From Zhenhengia stercoravium (GTDB lineage: Bacteria > Bacillota > Clostridia > Lachnospirales > Cellulosilyticaceae), in the NCBI GenBank assembly GCA_018883975.1, contig JAHLFD010000238.1, positions 1 to 6,580 of the forward strand: a DNA stretch of 6,580 nt, read 5' to 3'. Of the stretch, positions 1-6,475 are shown in pieces (positions within the stretch are counted from its first letter, which is position 1; each line of letters starts with the position of its first letter). The notes beneath the pieces were generated by a model. That model saw only the letters and a list, made by a program, of their open reading frames with translations, did not search any database and had not been told where the DNA came from. A program made the translations under genes and the position numbers.

Positions 1-436
1 CTTCAGCCTTTCTTCTTGCAAAGAGGCTGTTATCTAAGGTTACTGTTAAGGTATCCCCTTCTACAGTCCACTCAGACATACGAATCATAGCAGAAAACAT
101 TTCACTTTTTGCGGATATTTCATAAAGCAAACTGTCTTTATAGACATCTGTTATATATTTTACAGTATACTGCTCTGAGAGCAGATACTTTTCCCTAAGT
201 TGTATGGTAACAGGTGTATTAGGAAACAGCTTGTTTTTAATATGTTCTTGCATTTTAACTATTTGCGCATGATGAATGATTTCACGGCTGCGTAAATGGA
301 ACATAAGTACATTTGTACTATTATCTAAAACAACTTTTTCTACATCTACAATAGAAAACAGCTGCATGAGTTTATCTTCTACTTTTAAGTCAGGCAAAAC
401 TTCAAAAAAGCGTCTTACCTCAGTTGTTTGGTCCAT
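1..436 (-). CDS. polC: DNA polymerase III alpha subunit PolC, Gram-positive type (N-terminal 145 residues, cut by window edge)
   Basis: PolC is the replicative DNA polymerase of low-GC Gram-positives. Full-length PolC is about 1,400 residues, with an N-terminal domain, an OB fold, a PHP domain split by a 3'-5' exonuclease, and the polymerase core. Only the N-terminal domain is visible. It starts MDQTTEVRRFFEVLPDLKV and contains the patterns FSIVDVEKVVLD (about 28-39), LREKYLLSEQYTVKYI (about 81-96) and WTVEGDTLTVTL (about 122-133), which I recognise from clostridial PolC N-termini. The reading frame is open to the left edge without a stop, so the gene continues there. The ATG at 434-436 is chosen because a strong GGGAGGAG site lies six bases upstream. 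A sigma-A-like promoter and the terminator of the kinase gene lie just upstream, so polC starts its own transcription unit. The catalytic domains are not visible, so the call rests on N-terminal similarity. Confidence -1.
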   Translation of the reverse strand, partial: MDQTTEVRRFFEVLPDLKVEDKLMQLFSIVDVEKVVLDNSTNVLMFHLRSREIIHHAQIVKMQEHIKNKLFPNTPVTIQLREKYLLSEQYTVKYITDVYKDSLLYEISAKSEMFSAMIRMSEWTVEGDTLTVTLDNSLFARRKAE

Positions 437-442
437 GCTTGT

Positions 443-450
443 CTCCTCCC
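443..450 (-). promoter_or_regulatory. Ribosome binding site of polC
   Basis: The minus strand reads GGGAGGAG, followed by six bases and then the ATG. This is a near-perfect Shine-Dalgarno match and fixes the polC start at 436. Confidence -1.
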
Positions 451-471
451 ACACTTTTATTTATTATTAGT

Positions 472-500
472 ATTCTATCTGTATTTCTTAAAAATAACAA
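472..500 (-). promoter_or_regulatory. Probable sigma-A promoter of polC
   Basis: On the minus strand TTGTTA (495-500) and TAGAAT (472-477) are separated by exactly 17 bases. They match the -35 consensus at 4 of 6 and the -10 consensus at 5 of 6 positions. Transcription would begin near 465, giving a leader of about 28 bases that includes the ribosome binding site. A short GGAGTACTTCC near-palindrome (501-511) abuts the -35 box. This is read from sequence only. Confidence -1.
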
Positions 501-536
501 GGAAGTACTCCAACTAGATACTTTAAGTCAATTAAC

Positions 537-572
537 ACAAAAAAGCAAGCTACCTCTATAGGCAACTTGCTT
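537..572 (-). terminator. Rho-independent terminator after the histidine kinase gene
   Basis: The minus-strand RNA forms a continuous 13-bp stem (566-572 with 543-549, extended inward to 560/555) around an AUAG loop, then runs into a U-rich tail (542-539). Two of the pairs are G-U on the minus strand and become A-C mismatches on the plus strand, where there is also no U run. This assigns the terminator to the minus strand. It lies 11 bases past the kinase stop codon and insulates polC. Confidence -1.
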
Positions 573-582
573 CTAATATTTG

Positions 583-2871
583 CTAATATGGTAATTCAAT
601 CACCACTTTAAATAAGTCTCCATCAACCTCTAAACCAAGCTTGCCGCCTTGCACTTCTACAAGACTTCTTGCTATAGCGAGGCCAAGTCCTGAACCTTCT
701 GTGGTTCTAGAGCTTTCTCCTCTTACAAAACGTTCTAGGAGCTCTTCCGCTTCTATAGCTAACTGCTCTTTTGAAATATTTTTAATCACAACACAAGCTT
801 TATTTTGTAAGTTATACACATCTATATACACACGTGTGTATGGCATAGCATACTTACATACATTAGACAATAGATTTTCAATGACTCTGCACATATGTCT
901 GCTATCTATAGGCACCGTAACTTCTTCTACTTTGTTAAACACAATATTTAAGTGCCCCTCCTCTAGTCTGTCGGTATATTCTCCTACACTTTGAATGACT
1001 AGTTGGTCTATACGTGTTGGCATAAGTTCTGCTTTAACATTACCTGTAGCCGCCTTTGAAGCTTCTACTAGGTCCTCTACAAGCTGCTTAAGTCTATTAC
1101 TACGCTCATCTAGAATACCGATGTATTCCCTAGCTGCACTATTATCTATATGCTCCTCTTTTAATAAATCAATATAACTGATAATAGAAGTAAGTGGTGT
1201 CTTAAGATCATGAGAAACGTTAGTAATCAGTTCTGTCTTAAAACGCTCACTTCTTAAAGCATCTGTTACAGCTGATTCTAATCCATCCCCAATATGATTA
1301 AGTGCATTAGCCGTTTCTTTCATGGCAGGAAGGGTGTACTTTAGTTCTACCTTTGCTTTAAGGTCACCTGCTGCTACCTTCTTAATACCTTTAGCTAGCT
1401 GCATATAATCTACTACAAGCTTTATACTTATAAGAGCCACGCCTATATTAAGACATACTAATCCCATAAAAGCTATAAGACTCATCATACTATAGCCAAT
1501 TAGAAAAGCTAATATACTTATTCCACTTGATACAAGATAAATAAGGATAACACCAATAACTACAAATGGCAAGGTCCCCTCTGTCATATTCATAATAAGC
1601 CAACGTCCTAGACGTACTATTAAAATATATTGCTTCCAACTTCCATTTTTCATATGTTTCACTATACTGCTTATAAAGAGAACCGTTAAACTTACAGCTA
1701 TAACCCACATAAAATTAAACACAATCACACCGATCTCAAATGGGCTTCCCCCATAAGGTAACCAGTCTTTAGAAAGCACCCTATCTAAAGTAAAAGCTGA
1801 ACCTATCAAAATCATAAACAATGCTGGTATATATAGCATAGTCTGAACTTCAAACGGTAGCTTATCAAACACGTTTAAATATACCTTCCCTTTTTTCTCT
1901 TCCTGACCTACTACACTTAGCCATAATAGACCTGCTACAATTGCTATAGCTATGCCTATCACAAGACCTGCATAAACTTTCTCTTTAATAGCAAGAGCTC
2001 TATCTATCTCTAATTTACTTGTATAGAAAGAATCACCTGGCACAAGTTCATCTTTAAGGGCCACGTAGACTTCATATTGATCTGTATAGTCTACACCTTC
2101 TCCATAGTAGTAATCATAGTAACTACTCCCCAATCCATAATAATCTGCCTGTGCTGTTCCATTTTCGTAAAATAAAGCACTATCACCATTACCTTTTACA
2201 TAATGATCTCTTGATTTAAACTCCTCTAGTATCTGTAGATGATTGGTACCATCATAATCTTTCCTATTTGTTACAACTTGACCCGTTTCTTTATTTACTG
2301 CAAAGTACTCTATATTAGGTGTATCTAGGTTAGCTTGGATTTTTGTAAAGTACTCCTTACGATCCTTTATAATACCTAATGTAGCTTTTGCTTTTTCTTC
2401 TGGCCATGTCTCCATAGAAGGTACTTGTTCCGTTGCAGCTACAGTTTCTTCAGTTACTGCATCCCATCCAAAGCTAACTTCCTTATGATTATTCTCCTCT
2501 ACTGTCTCTTCCATAACATCTACAGTACTTTCTTCACTTGTCTCTTCTAATCCTTGCTCCTGTTTATCAGGGTTATACCCCTCTATCATAGACAAATCTA
2601 TACCTAAATATCTTGCAGCCTCTTCATCTGTCACCTTATCAGTATTAAAAATATCCTCATCTACATATCGTACAATCCAGTCTCTTACGAAACCAGCTTT
2701 ATTCATAATACTACTCTGATACTCCCATGTTCCATAATAGCTTTCTCCATCTGGTATTACAGTTATGCCAAACAAGCTATTTCCTAAAAGTATCCCTGCT
2801 AAACAAAGCAATGCAAATAATAAACTTTTATGTACTTTACTATACTTAAATCTTTTCCACCATGTAGCCAC
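583..2871 (-). CDS. Membrane sensor histidine kinase with large extracytoplasmic domain and HAMP-HisKA-HATPase core
   Basis: This sensor kinase (762 residues) autophosphorylates on His and passes the phosphate to the regulator encoded just upstream. A first helix at about 16-36 is followed by an extracytoplasmic region (about 37-298) with a Glu-rich stretch (about 102-160) and a Tyr-rich stretch (243-262). Further helices lie near 299-321, 343-361, 378-402, 434-452 and 455-487, six in all, which puts the rest in the cytoplasm. A HAMP-like linker (about 483-537) leads to the HisKA motif NVSHDLKTPL with H554, then an N box (N666, N670, K673) and a G box (GSGLGL, 726-731). The catalytic residues are intact, so it should be active. 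The start is GTG at 2869-2871 with AAAGGTGG upstream, and no ATG lies near. It overlaps the regulator gene by 26 bases, which suggests translational coupling. The core resembles VanS/PhoR-type kinases of Clostridia. The stimulus is unknown. Confidence -1.
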   Translation of the reverse strand: MATWWKRFKYSKVHKSLLFALLCLAGILLGNSLFGITVIPDGESYYGTWEYQSSIMNKAGFVRDWIVRYVDEDIFNTDKVTDEEAARYLGIDLSMIEGYNPDKQEQGLEETSEESTVDVMEETVEENNHKEVSFGWDAVTEETVAATEQVPSMETWPEEKAKATLGIIKDRKEYFTKIQANLDTPNIEYFAVNKETGQVVTNRKDYDGTNHLQILEEFKSRDHYVKGNGDSALFYENGTAQADYYGLGSSYYDYYYGEGVDYTDQYEVYVALKDELVPGDSFYTSKLEIDRALAIKEKVYAGLVIGIAIAIVAGLLWLSVVGQEEKKGKVYLNVFDKLPFEVQTMLYIPALFMILIGSAFTLDRVLSKDWLPYGGSPFEIGVIVFNFMWVIAVSLTVLFISSIVKHMKNGSWKQYILIVRLGRWLIMNMTEGTLPFVVIGVILIYLVSSGISILAFLIGYSMMSLIAFMGLVCLNIGVALISIKLVVDYMQLAKGIKKVAAGDLKAKVELKYTLPAMKETANALNHIGDGLESAVTDALRSERFKTELITNVSHDLKTPLTSIISYIDLLKEEHIDNSAAREYIGILDERSNRLKQLVEDLVEASKAATGNVKAELMPTRIDQLVIQSVGEYTDRLEEGHLNIVFNKVEEVTVPIDSRHMCRVIENLLSNVCKYAMPYTRVYIDVYNLQNKACVVIKNISKEQLAIEAEELLERFVRGESSRTTEGSGLGLAIARSLVEVQGGKLGLEVDGDLFKVVIELPY

Positions 2872-3538
2872 TGCCCCACACCACCTTTATATATTTTGGT
2901 TCTTTAGGATTAATCTCAATCTTTTCTCTAAGTCTCCTAATATGGACAGCCACTGTATTTTCAGGTGCATGCGCTACCTCCTGCCACACATTTTCATAAA
3001 TTTGATGTATAGAGAGAACTTGTCCTATATGTTTCATCAGGTAAACTAGAATCTTATATTCTGTAGGCGTTAGCTTAACAAGGTCACCATCTAAAGTCAC
3101 ACTTCCTGTATCTAAGTCAAGCCAAAGTCCCCCTGTTGATAGGCACTGTGGCTTAGATGCCATGCTTCCAAGAGTAGTATATCTTCTAAGTTGTGATTTG
3201 ACCCTTGCTAAAAGTTCAAAGGTATTAAAAGGCTTTGTCATATAATCGTCTGCGCCAAAGTTAAGTCCTGCAATTTTATCTGTATCCTCACTTTTAGCAG
3301 ATAGCATAATGATAGGAATGTTTTTCTCCTGTCTAATACGAAGTGTAGTAGATAGGCCATCCAATTTCGGCATCATCACATCTAATAAAATAAGATGGAT
3401 TTCTTGCTGCCCCACTGCCTCTAAGGCTTCTAAACCATTATAAGCTCTTATTACTCTATAGCCTTCCTTTTGCAAATGAATAGCAATAGAATTGACAATA
3501 AGCTGATCATCATCACAAACTAGTATAGTATACGTCAT
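2846..3538 (-). CDS. OmpR/VanR-family response regulator
   Basis: This is a 230-residue cytoplasmic transcription factor of the usual family length. The receiver domain (about 3-118) has the acidic cluster D9-D10-D11, phosphoacceptor D53 in LLDVMMPKLDG, S80, Y99 and the K102-P103 pair, so every phosphorylation residue is present. The winged-helix DNA-binding domain (about 132-228) contains LTPTEYKIL (156-164), the recognition helix region NTVAVHIRRLREKIE (194-208) and the terminal hairpin VVWGSGYMVEKI. The start is ATG at 3536-3538, preceded by GGGGGAT with eight bases of spacing. The stop lies inside the kinase reading frame, so the two are read from one message and form a cognate pair. OmpR-type regulators bind tandem direct repeats and often control their own operon. 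Target genes cannot be read from the window. Family call is very secure, symbol unknown. Confidence -1.
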   Translation of the reverse strand: MTYTILVCDDDQLIVNSIAIHLQKEGYRVIRAYNGLEALEAVGQQEIHLILLDVMMPKLDGLSTTLRIRQEKNIPIIMLSAKSEDTDKIAGLNFGADDYMTKPFNTFELLARVKSQLRRYTTLGSMASKPQCLSTGGLWLDLDTGSVTLDGDLVKLTPTEYKILVYLMKHIGQVLSIHQIYENVWQEVAHAPENTVAVHIRRLREKIEINPKEPKYIKVVWGSGYMVEKI

Positions 3539-3570
3539 CTTTTATCCCCCGTTTAAAACTTTTTAGACTT

Positions 3571-3599
3571 ATTATACATGAGATTTCTTCCCAAGGTTA
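3571..3599 (-). promoter_or_regulatory. Candidate promoter of the two-component operon
   Basis: A perfect TATAAT (3571-3576) lies 32 bases upstream of the regulator ATG on the minus strand. At 17-base spacing the -35 position reads TAACCT, a poor match to TTGACA. A good -10 with a poor -35 is typical of activator-dependent promoters. The sequence TATAACCTTG (3592-3601) overlaps this -35 and is repeated with one change (TATAACTTTG, 3627-3636) 35 bases further upstream. Confidence -1.
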
Positions 3600-3688
3600 T
3601 ATCTTTATTGTAAATACCAAAACTTACAAAGTTATAACCAGCTTTCTTAAGATTTCGTCATAATTTTTATACTCAAAATCTATCTTCT

Positions 3689-3738
3689 CTTATAAATAAA
3701 ATAAAAGGAAATAAGCCACACGACTTACTTCCTTTTAT
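3689..3738 (-). terminator. Rho-independent terminator after the GH26-like gene
   Basis: Arms 3724-3738 and 3701-3715 form a 15-bp stem on the minus strand with an eight-base loop (3716-3723), followed by TTTATTTATAAG. One pair is G-U on the minus strand and an A-C mismatch on the plus strand, favouring minus-strand use. It starts 12 bases past the stop codon of the hydrolase gene and separates it from the two-component operon. The stem is AT-rich and the T tract interrupted, so efficiency may be partial. Confidence -1.
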
Positions 3739-3749
3739 TCACAGATCTA

Positions 3750-5384
3750 TTACTTGATTAACTTTATAACTTCCTTTTTAACTACTTTACCTTGTGAATC
3801 TATTACAGTTGCTTCTAACGTATGAGCTCCCTCTTTTAACTTACTATAAGGTATAGTAAGTTCATAAGGTGCTACGTGTACTTCTTCTATACGCTCTCCA
3901 TTTAACTTGTATACTACACTACTGATGTAAGCATCGTAAGATTTTACCCAGGTACTTAGAGTAGTATCTTTCGTTACTTTAAGCTGACCATTTACTTTCT
4001 TTGTCTGCTTAGGTGCATTAATCTGATTTTCTACAAGTGGTCCATTAACTACATCACTTAAGAAATACTCATCTGCAATAATTTCTTTATAACGTGCTAG
4101 AATGCCCTTAGCCTCTCCCTCTAACAGACTATAATTCACTCTGTTCTTACTCTTATCTGGTAAGTTATAGTTATCTGCACTATACCACTGAATACATTTA
4201 ACACGTGGATATTTCGTTTTAAGACTTTCATAGAAATAAGTCATTTTAGCTTTTGCAAACTTAGTTGTATCTTGTTTGTTAGGTACAAAACCAGCTTCAT
4301 GGCTTGCTGCATACTCACTAATCATAATAGGTTTACGCGTTGCATACTTGTTATAAATATAATCTACTGCTTCAAGAGGATTTCTTCTATCTGTAGGCTT
4401 TGTTATATCACCATTTTCAAACTGCGCACTATAAATACTAATACCTACCCAGTCTACATAGTTATCCCCTGGATAATAAGCATCAATCTGGTCAAGAGGC
4501 ATTTCTGATGGTGACCATACCATAGCTACGTTAGGTGCTACTTGTTCCATAATGTCATGTACCATCTTCCACTTCTCAATATATAAGCTTGGATTACCAT
4601 GCCAAGGTACCCATTTACCATTCATTTCAGATGCATAACGCAAGAAAACAGGTACACCTAAATCACGTAATTCTTCTGCATAAACTGTAATAGCTTCCTT
4701 TGTTACTTCTTGAAGTCCTCTGTTTGGTTCATAAGCAATATGTATGCCAGCACCTGCTCCCTTCATGTCTTGTTCTTGTCTTTGAAAACTTTGTTGAAGA
4801 GGTGTTCCTATAGAACCATAGTCAAAGAAAGTTGCATGCTTCTTACCTGTAAGGGTGTTAAACTCTTCAAACTCATTGAGTGTACCGCCCCAGTTATAAG
4901 CACTATCTTTATATTTTTCTTCACCGCCAATAAAAGCACCGATATAAGCCCCGCTAATAGGCTCATACTTCTCTAATGTATAAGGAGCTACTGGCACCTT
5001 ATCTTCTAATACATAAAATTCTACTATACTATTCAGTTCATCTGCCTTACGCATGGCCGCTAAATAACTTTGTTGATCCTCCCCCTTGCTTTTATAAAGT
5101 GCTGCTTGCTTATAATAATGGTCCGCTGCTAGTTGATACTGCCCTGTTTTCTCATAAGCCTTAGCAAGTTCACTATGTATAGCTGCCTGCCCTGGTAGTT
5201 TCCCAGCTGCATAAGCAAGCTCCTCTACAGCTTTTTTATAGTTACCTTCCTTACTATAACTTACCCCTTTCTTATAGCAATTCCAGCCATTTCCCCCACA
5301 AGACGCTCCTGCATAGACAGGTACTGTACTTAACAATGTTGTTACTCCTAGTATAAGGCATACTTTTTTGTACTTGTAATTCAT
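3750..5384 (-). CDS. Secreted TPR - GH26-like glycoside hydrolase - Ig-like protein
   Basis: A signal peptide (1 to about 25, ending VPVYA) marks this 544-residue protein for export. The mature start has a CGGNGWNC motif (C29, C36, possible disulfide). Residues about 33-118 form two to three TPR-like helical repeats (YKKGVSYSKEGNYKKAVEEL and AKAYEKTGQYQLAADHY). Residues about 140-440 match the GH26 fold of beta-mannanases and related endoglycanases: RYASEMNGKWVPWHGNP has the probable acid/base E253, AMVWSPSE and YYPGDNYVDWVGISIY are typical, and PIMISEY carries the probable nucleophile E357. Residues about 465-544 look like an Ig-like beta domain, perhaps for binding or spacing. The residue before E253 is Ser, where characterised mannanases have His, so the substrate may not be mannan. 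No sortase signal or carbohydrate-binding module is seen. The ATG at 5382-5384 has AAGGGAG upstream. Fold is likely, substrate unknown. Confidence -1.
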   Translation of the reverse strand: MNYKYKKVCLILGVTTLLSTVPVYAGASCGGNGWNCYKKGVSYSKEGNYKKAVEELAYAAGKLPGQAAIHSELAKAYEKTGQYQLAADHYYKQAALYKSKGEDQQSYLAAMRKADELNSIVEFYVLEDKVPVAPYTLEKYEPISGAYIGAFIGGEEKYKDSAYNWGGTLNEFEEFNTLTGKKHATFFDYGSIGTPLQQSFQRQEQDMKGAGAGIHIAYEPNRGLQEVTKEAITVYAEELRDLGVPVFLRYASEMNGKWVPWHGNPSLYIEKWKMVHDIMEQVAPNVAMVWSPSEMPLDQIDAYYPGDNYVDWVGISIYSAQFENGDITKPTDRRNPLEAVDYIYNKYATRKPIMISEYAASHEAGFVPNKQDTTKFAKAKMTYFYESLKTKYPRVKCIQWYSADNYNLPDKSKNRVNYSLLEGEAKGILARYKEIIADEYFLSDVVNGPLVENQINAPKQTKKVNGQLKVTKDTTLSTWVKSYDAYISSVVYKLNGERIEEVHVAPYELTIPYSKLKEGAHTLEATVIDSQGKVVKKEVIKLIK

Positions 5385-5433
5385 ATTCTTTCTCCCTTAT
5401 TCAATAATTGTCTATTTTATAAAAACTCTATTT

Positions 5434-5439
5434 ATTATA
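5434..5439 (-). promoter_or_regulatory. Candidate -10 element for the GH26-like gene
   Basis: The 98-base gap before the hydrolase gene holds a perfect TATAAT on the minus strand, about 50 bases upstream of the ATG. No convincing -35 box is found at 16-18 bases. I see no terminator in the gap, so read-through from the DUF218 gene is also possible. Weak evidence. Confidence -1.
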
Positions 5440-5482
5440 CTACAGAATATAAATTGTTTTATCTTCATCAGAATTATTTTTA

Positions 5483-6202
5483 TTACACCATAAACTCTAC
5501 AACAACAGCAAAAAATTCTCTTAAATAATAGTTTGGAATAAGAAAAAGTAACGTTTCTGCTCCTATGCCATCTACTTTTATACCTAAATCTCTTGCAATC
5601 ATTTTACTCCTTAAAACATGAAAACGACTTGTTACAACTGTTATACTTGCATTATCTTTTTCCTTCTCAATAAGCTCGAAGGAATTTCTTAAATTCTCAA
5701 CTGTATCTGTAGATTCATCTTCAAGGATCATACGACTTTCTAGAATCCCTTTTTCCTTTAAATACCTTCTCATAGCTTCAGCTTCTGTAATGTCTTCACC
5801 TGGTCCTTGCCCTCCAGATAAAACAACCTTTGTATCAGGATGTTCTATAAGGTATTCATATGCCTTATCTAATCGGTACTTCAGGGCCAAAGAAGGTGTT
5901 TCCCCTTTTACCCTAGCACCTAATACAATAAGATAATCACTCGTTTCCTTACTACTAGTTCCTATACCATTCATAATAATAAGCAGTTCAACCATACTAA
6001 ATATGACAAGGCCTACTATAATAAGGCCCTTAAACCATCTTTTAGAGAAGAAAAATACATAAGCTTTTTTGAAAGAAAGAATAAGGCTACCTATTATAAT
6101 CCCTATCCACACAGGTTCCATGCCTGCCCCTCCATCATAAACCAACAGGTTTATCAAGTTTAATAGGCCAAAAATAACAACCGCCCTCCAAAACCAAATC
6201 AT
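5483..6202 (-). CDS. DUF218 / YdcF-ElyC-SanA family membrane protein
   Basis: This 239-residue protein has three N-terminal membrane helices (about 4-22, 28-45 and 57-78) followed by a DUF218 domain (about 88-235). Motifs in order are YLIVLGARV (90-98), the S104/R110 segment of the first helix, VVLSGGQG (126-133), TEAEAM (139-144), EDESTDTVENLRNS (161-174) and VTSRFHVLRSKMIAR (190-204), with Y226, R228 and E229 near the end. These are the hallmark conserved residues of the family, so the fold is well supported. ElyC and SanA in enterobacteria affect envelope integrity; the biochemical reaction of the family is not settled, and bacillary members have the same helices-plus-DUF218 plan. The ATG at 6200-6202 has AGGGGTGAG upstream with good spacing. 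It is co-oriented with the secreted hydrolase gene, 98 bases away, consistent with a shared cell-surface role. That link is inference. Confidence -1.
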   Translation of the reverse strand: MIWFWRAVVIFGLLNLINLLVYDGGAGMEPVWIGIIIGSLILSFKKAYVFFFSKRWFKGLIIVGLVIFSMVELLIIMNGIGTSSKETSDYLIVLGARVKGETPSLALKYRLDKAYEYLIEHPDTKVVLSGGQGPGEDITEAEAMRRYLKEKGILESRMILEDESTDTVENLRNSFELIEKEKDNASITVVTSRFHVLRSKMIARDLGIKVDGIGAETLLFLIPNYYLREFFAVVVEFMV

Positions 6203-6225
6203 TTACTCACCCCTTTTAAATATTC

Positions 6226-6234
6226 TTTATATCA
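6226..6234 (-). promoter_or_regulatory. Candidate extended -10 promoter of the DUF218 gene
   Basis: The minus strand reads TGATATAAA, an extended -10 (TGn followed by TATAAA), ending 23 bases before the ATG. No -35 match is found, which extended -10 promoters tolerate. The leader would be under 20 bases but would still contain the ribosome binding site. Weak evidence in AT-rich DNA. Confidence -1.
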
Positions 6235-6253
6235 TCATATCATTTTATAGTAC

Positions 6254-6322
6254 TCTACAAAAACAGAATATTTAATTTTGTACAAAAAACTATTTTATTT
6301 TTGTAGAAGATGACAAAATTAA
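6254..6322. repeat. Two interleaved 10-bp inverted repeats around a 12-bp palindrome
   Basis: TCTACAAAAA (6254-6263) is the exact inverse complement of 6298-6307, and TTAATTTTGT (6272-6281) of 6313-6322. The two pairs interleave rather than nest. Between them TTTTGTACAAAA (6276-6287) is a perfect 12-bp palindrome. The cluster lies about 50-120 bases upstream of the DUF218 start, where an operator could sit. The DNA is very AT-rich here, so chance contributes. Confidence -1.
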
Positions 6323-6353
6323 TTTATTTTATATTTATTTTGAGGAATTTAAG

Positions 6354-6380
6354 TATATAGAGACTATATAGAATGTATAG
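6354..6380. repeat. Direct repeats TATATAGA with 11-base period
   Basis: TATATAGA occurs at 6354-6361 and 6365-6372, and a third partial copy TATAG begins at 6376, each 11 bases after the last. An 11-base period places copies on one face of the helix, as in binding sites of OmpR-type regulators. The function is unproven, and no gene start lies close by. Confidence -1.
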
Positions 6381-6418
6381 GAGAAAAGATAAAATCCTAG
6401 GTCACCTTTAATCCTATT

Positions 6419-6475
6419 AAAAACAGAAAAGTTTATTGAGCTTTTCCCCCTTTAAGCCCTCCTTAAACTTTTCTG
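6419..6475 (-). terminator. Hairpin with U tract, terminator-like on the minus strand
   Basis: Arms 6464-6475 and 6424-6435 form a perfect 12-bp stem (CAGAAAAGTTTA with its complement). On the minus strand five U residues (6423-6419) follow directly; the plus strand lacks a U tract. The 28-base interior can pair further (6459-6461 with 6438-6440, 6454-6456 with 6441-6443), leaving an apical loop AAAGGGGGAA. No gene precedes it within the genomic sequence, so it would end a unit or leader entering from beyond 6551. Confidence -1.

Noticed and set aside
276..470. Plus-strand open frame of 64 codons
   Set aside because: It lies antisense to the polC start, has no ribosome binding site and no recognisable protein pattern. 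It is a shadow of polC.
641..1177. Plus-strand open frames opposite the kinase domain (641-994 and 995-1177)
   Set aside because: They are antisense to the conserved HisKA and HATPase coding sequence, and have low-complexity Ser/Leu/Thr-rich translations typical of shadow frames.
1490..1708. Minus-strand open frame of 72 codons inside the kinase gene in another frame
   Set aside because: It is fully inside the kinase helices region in an alternative frame, without its own ribosome binding site.
2765..3049. Plus-strand open frame over the regulator-kinase junction
   Set aside because: It is antisense to two well-supported genes and has no family resemblance.
4272..5164. Plus-strand open frames opposite the hydrolase gene (4272-4508, 4710-4976, 4976-5164)
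   Set aside because: They oppose conserved GH26 and TPR coding sequence and show no initiation signals.
6340..6370. Plus-strand promoter leading into the structured element (TTGAGG and TATATA)
   Set aside because: The spacing is 19 bases and the match is weak in AT-rich DNA. Strand evidence from the U tract favours minus-strand transcription.
6375..6395. Ribosome binding site ATAGGAG on the plus strand
   Set aside because: No ATG, GTG or TTG follows at useful spacing, and no reading frame extends from it.
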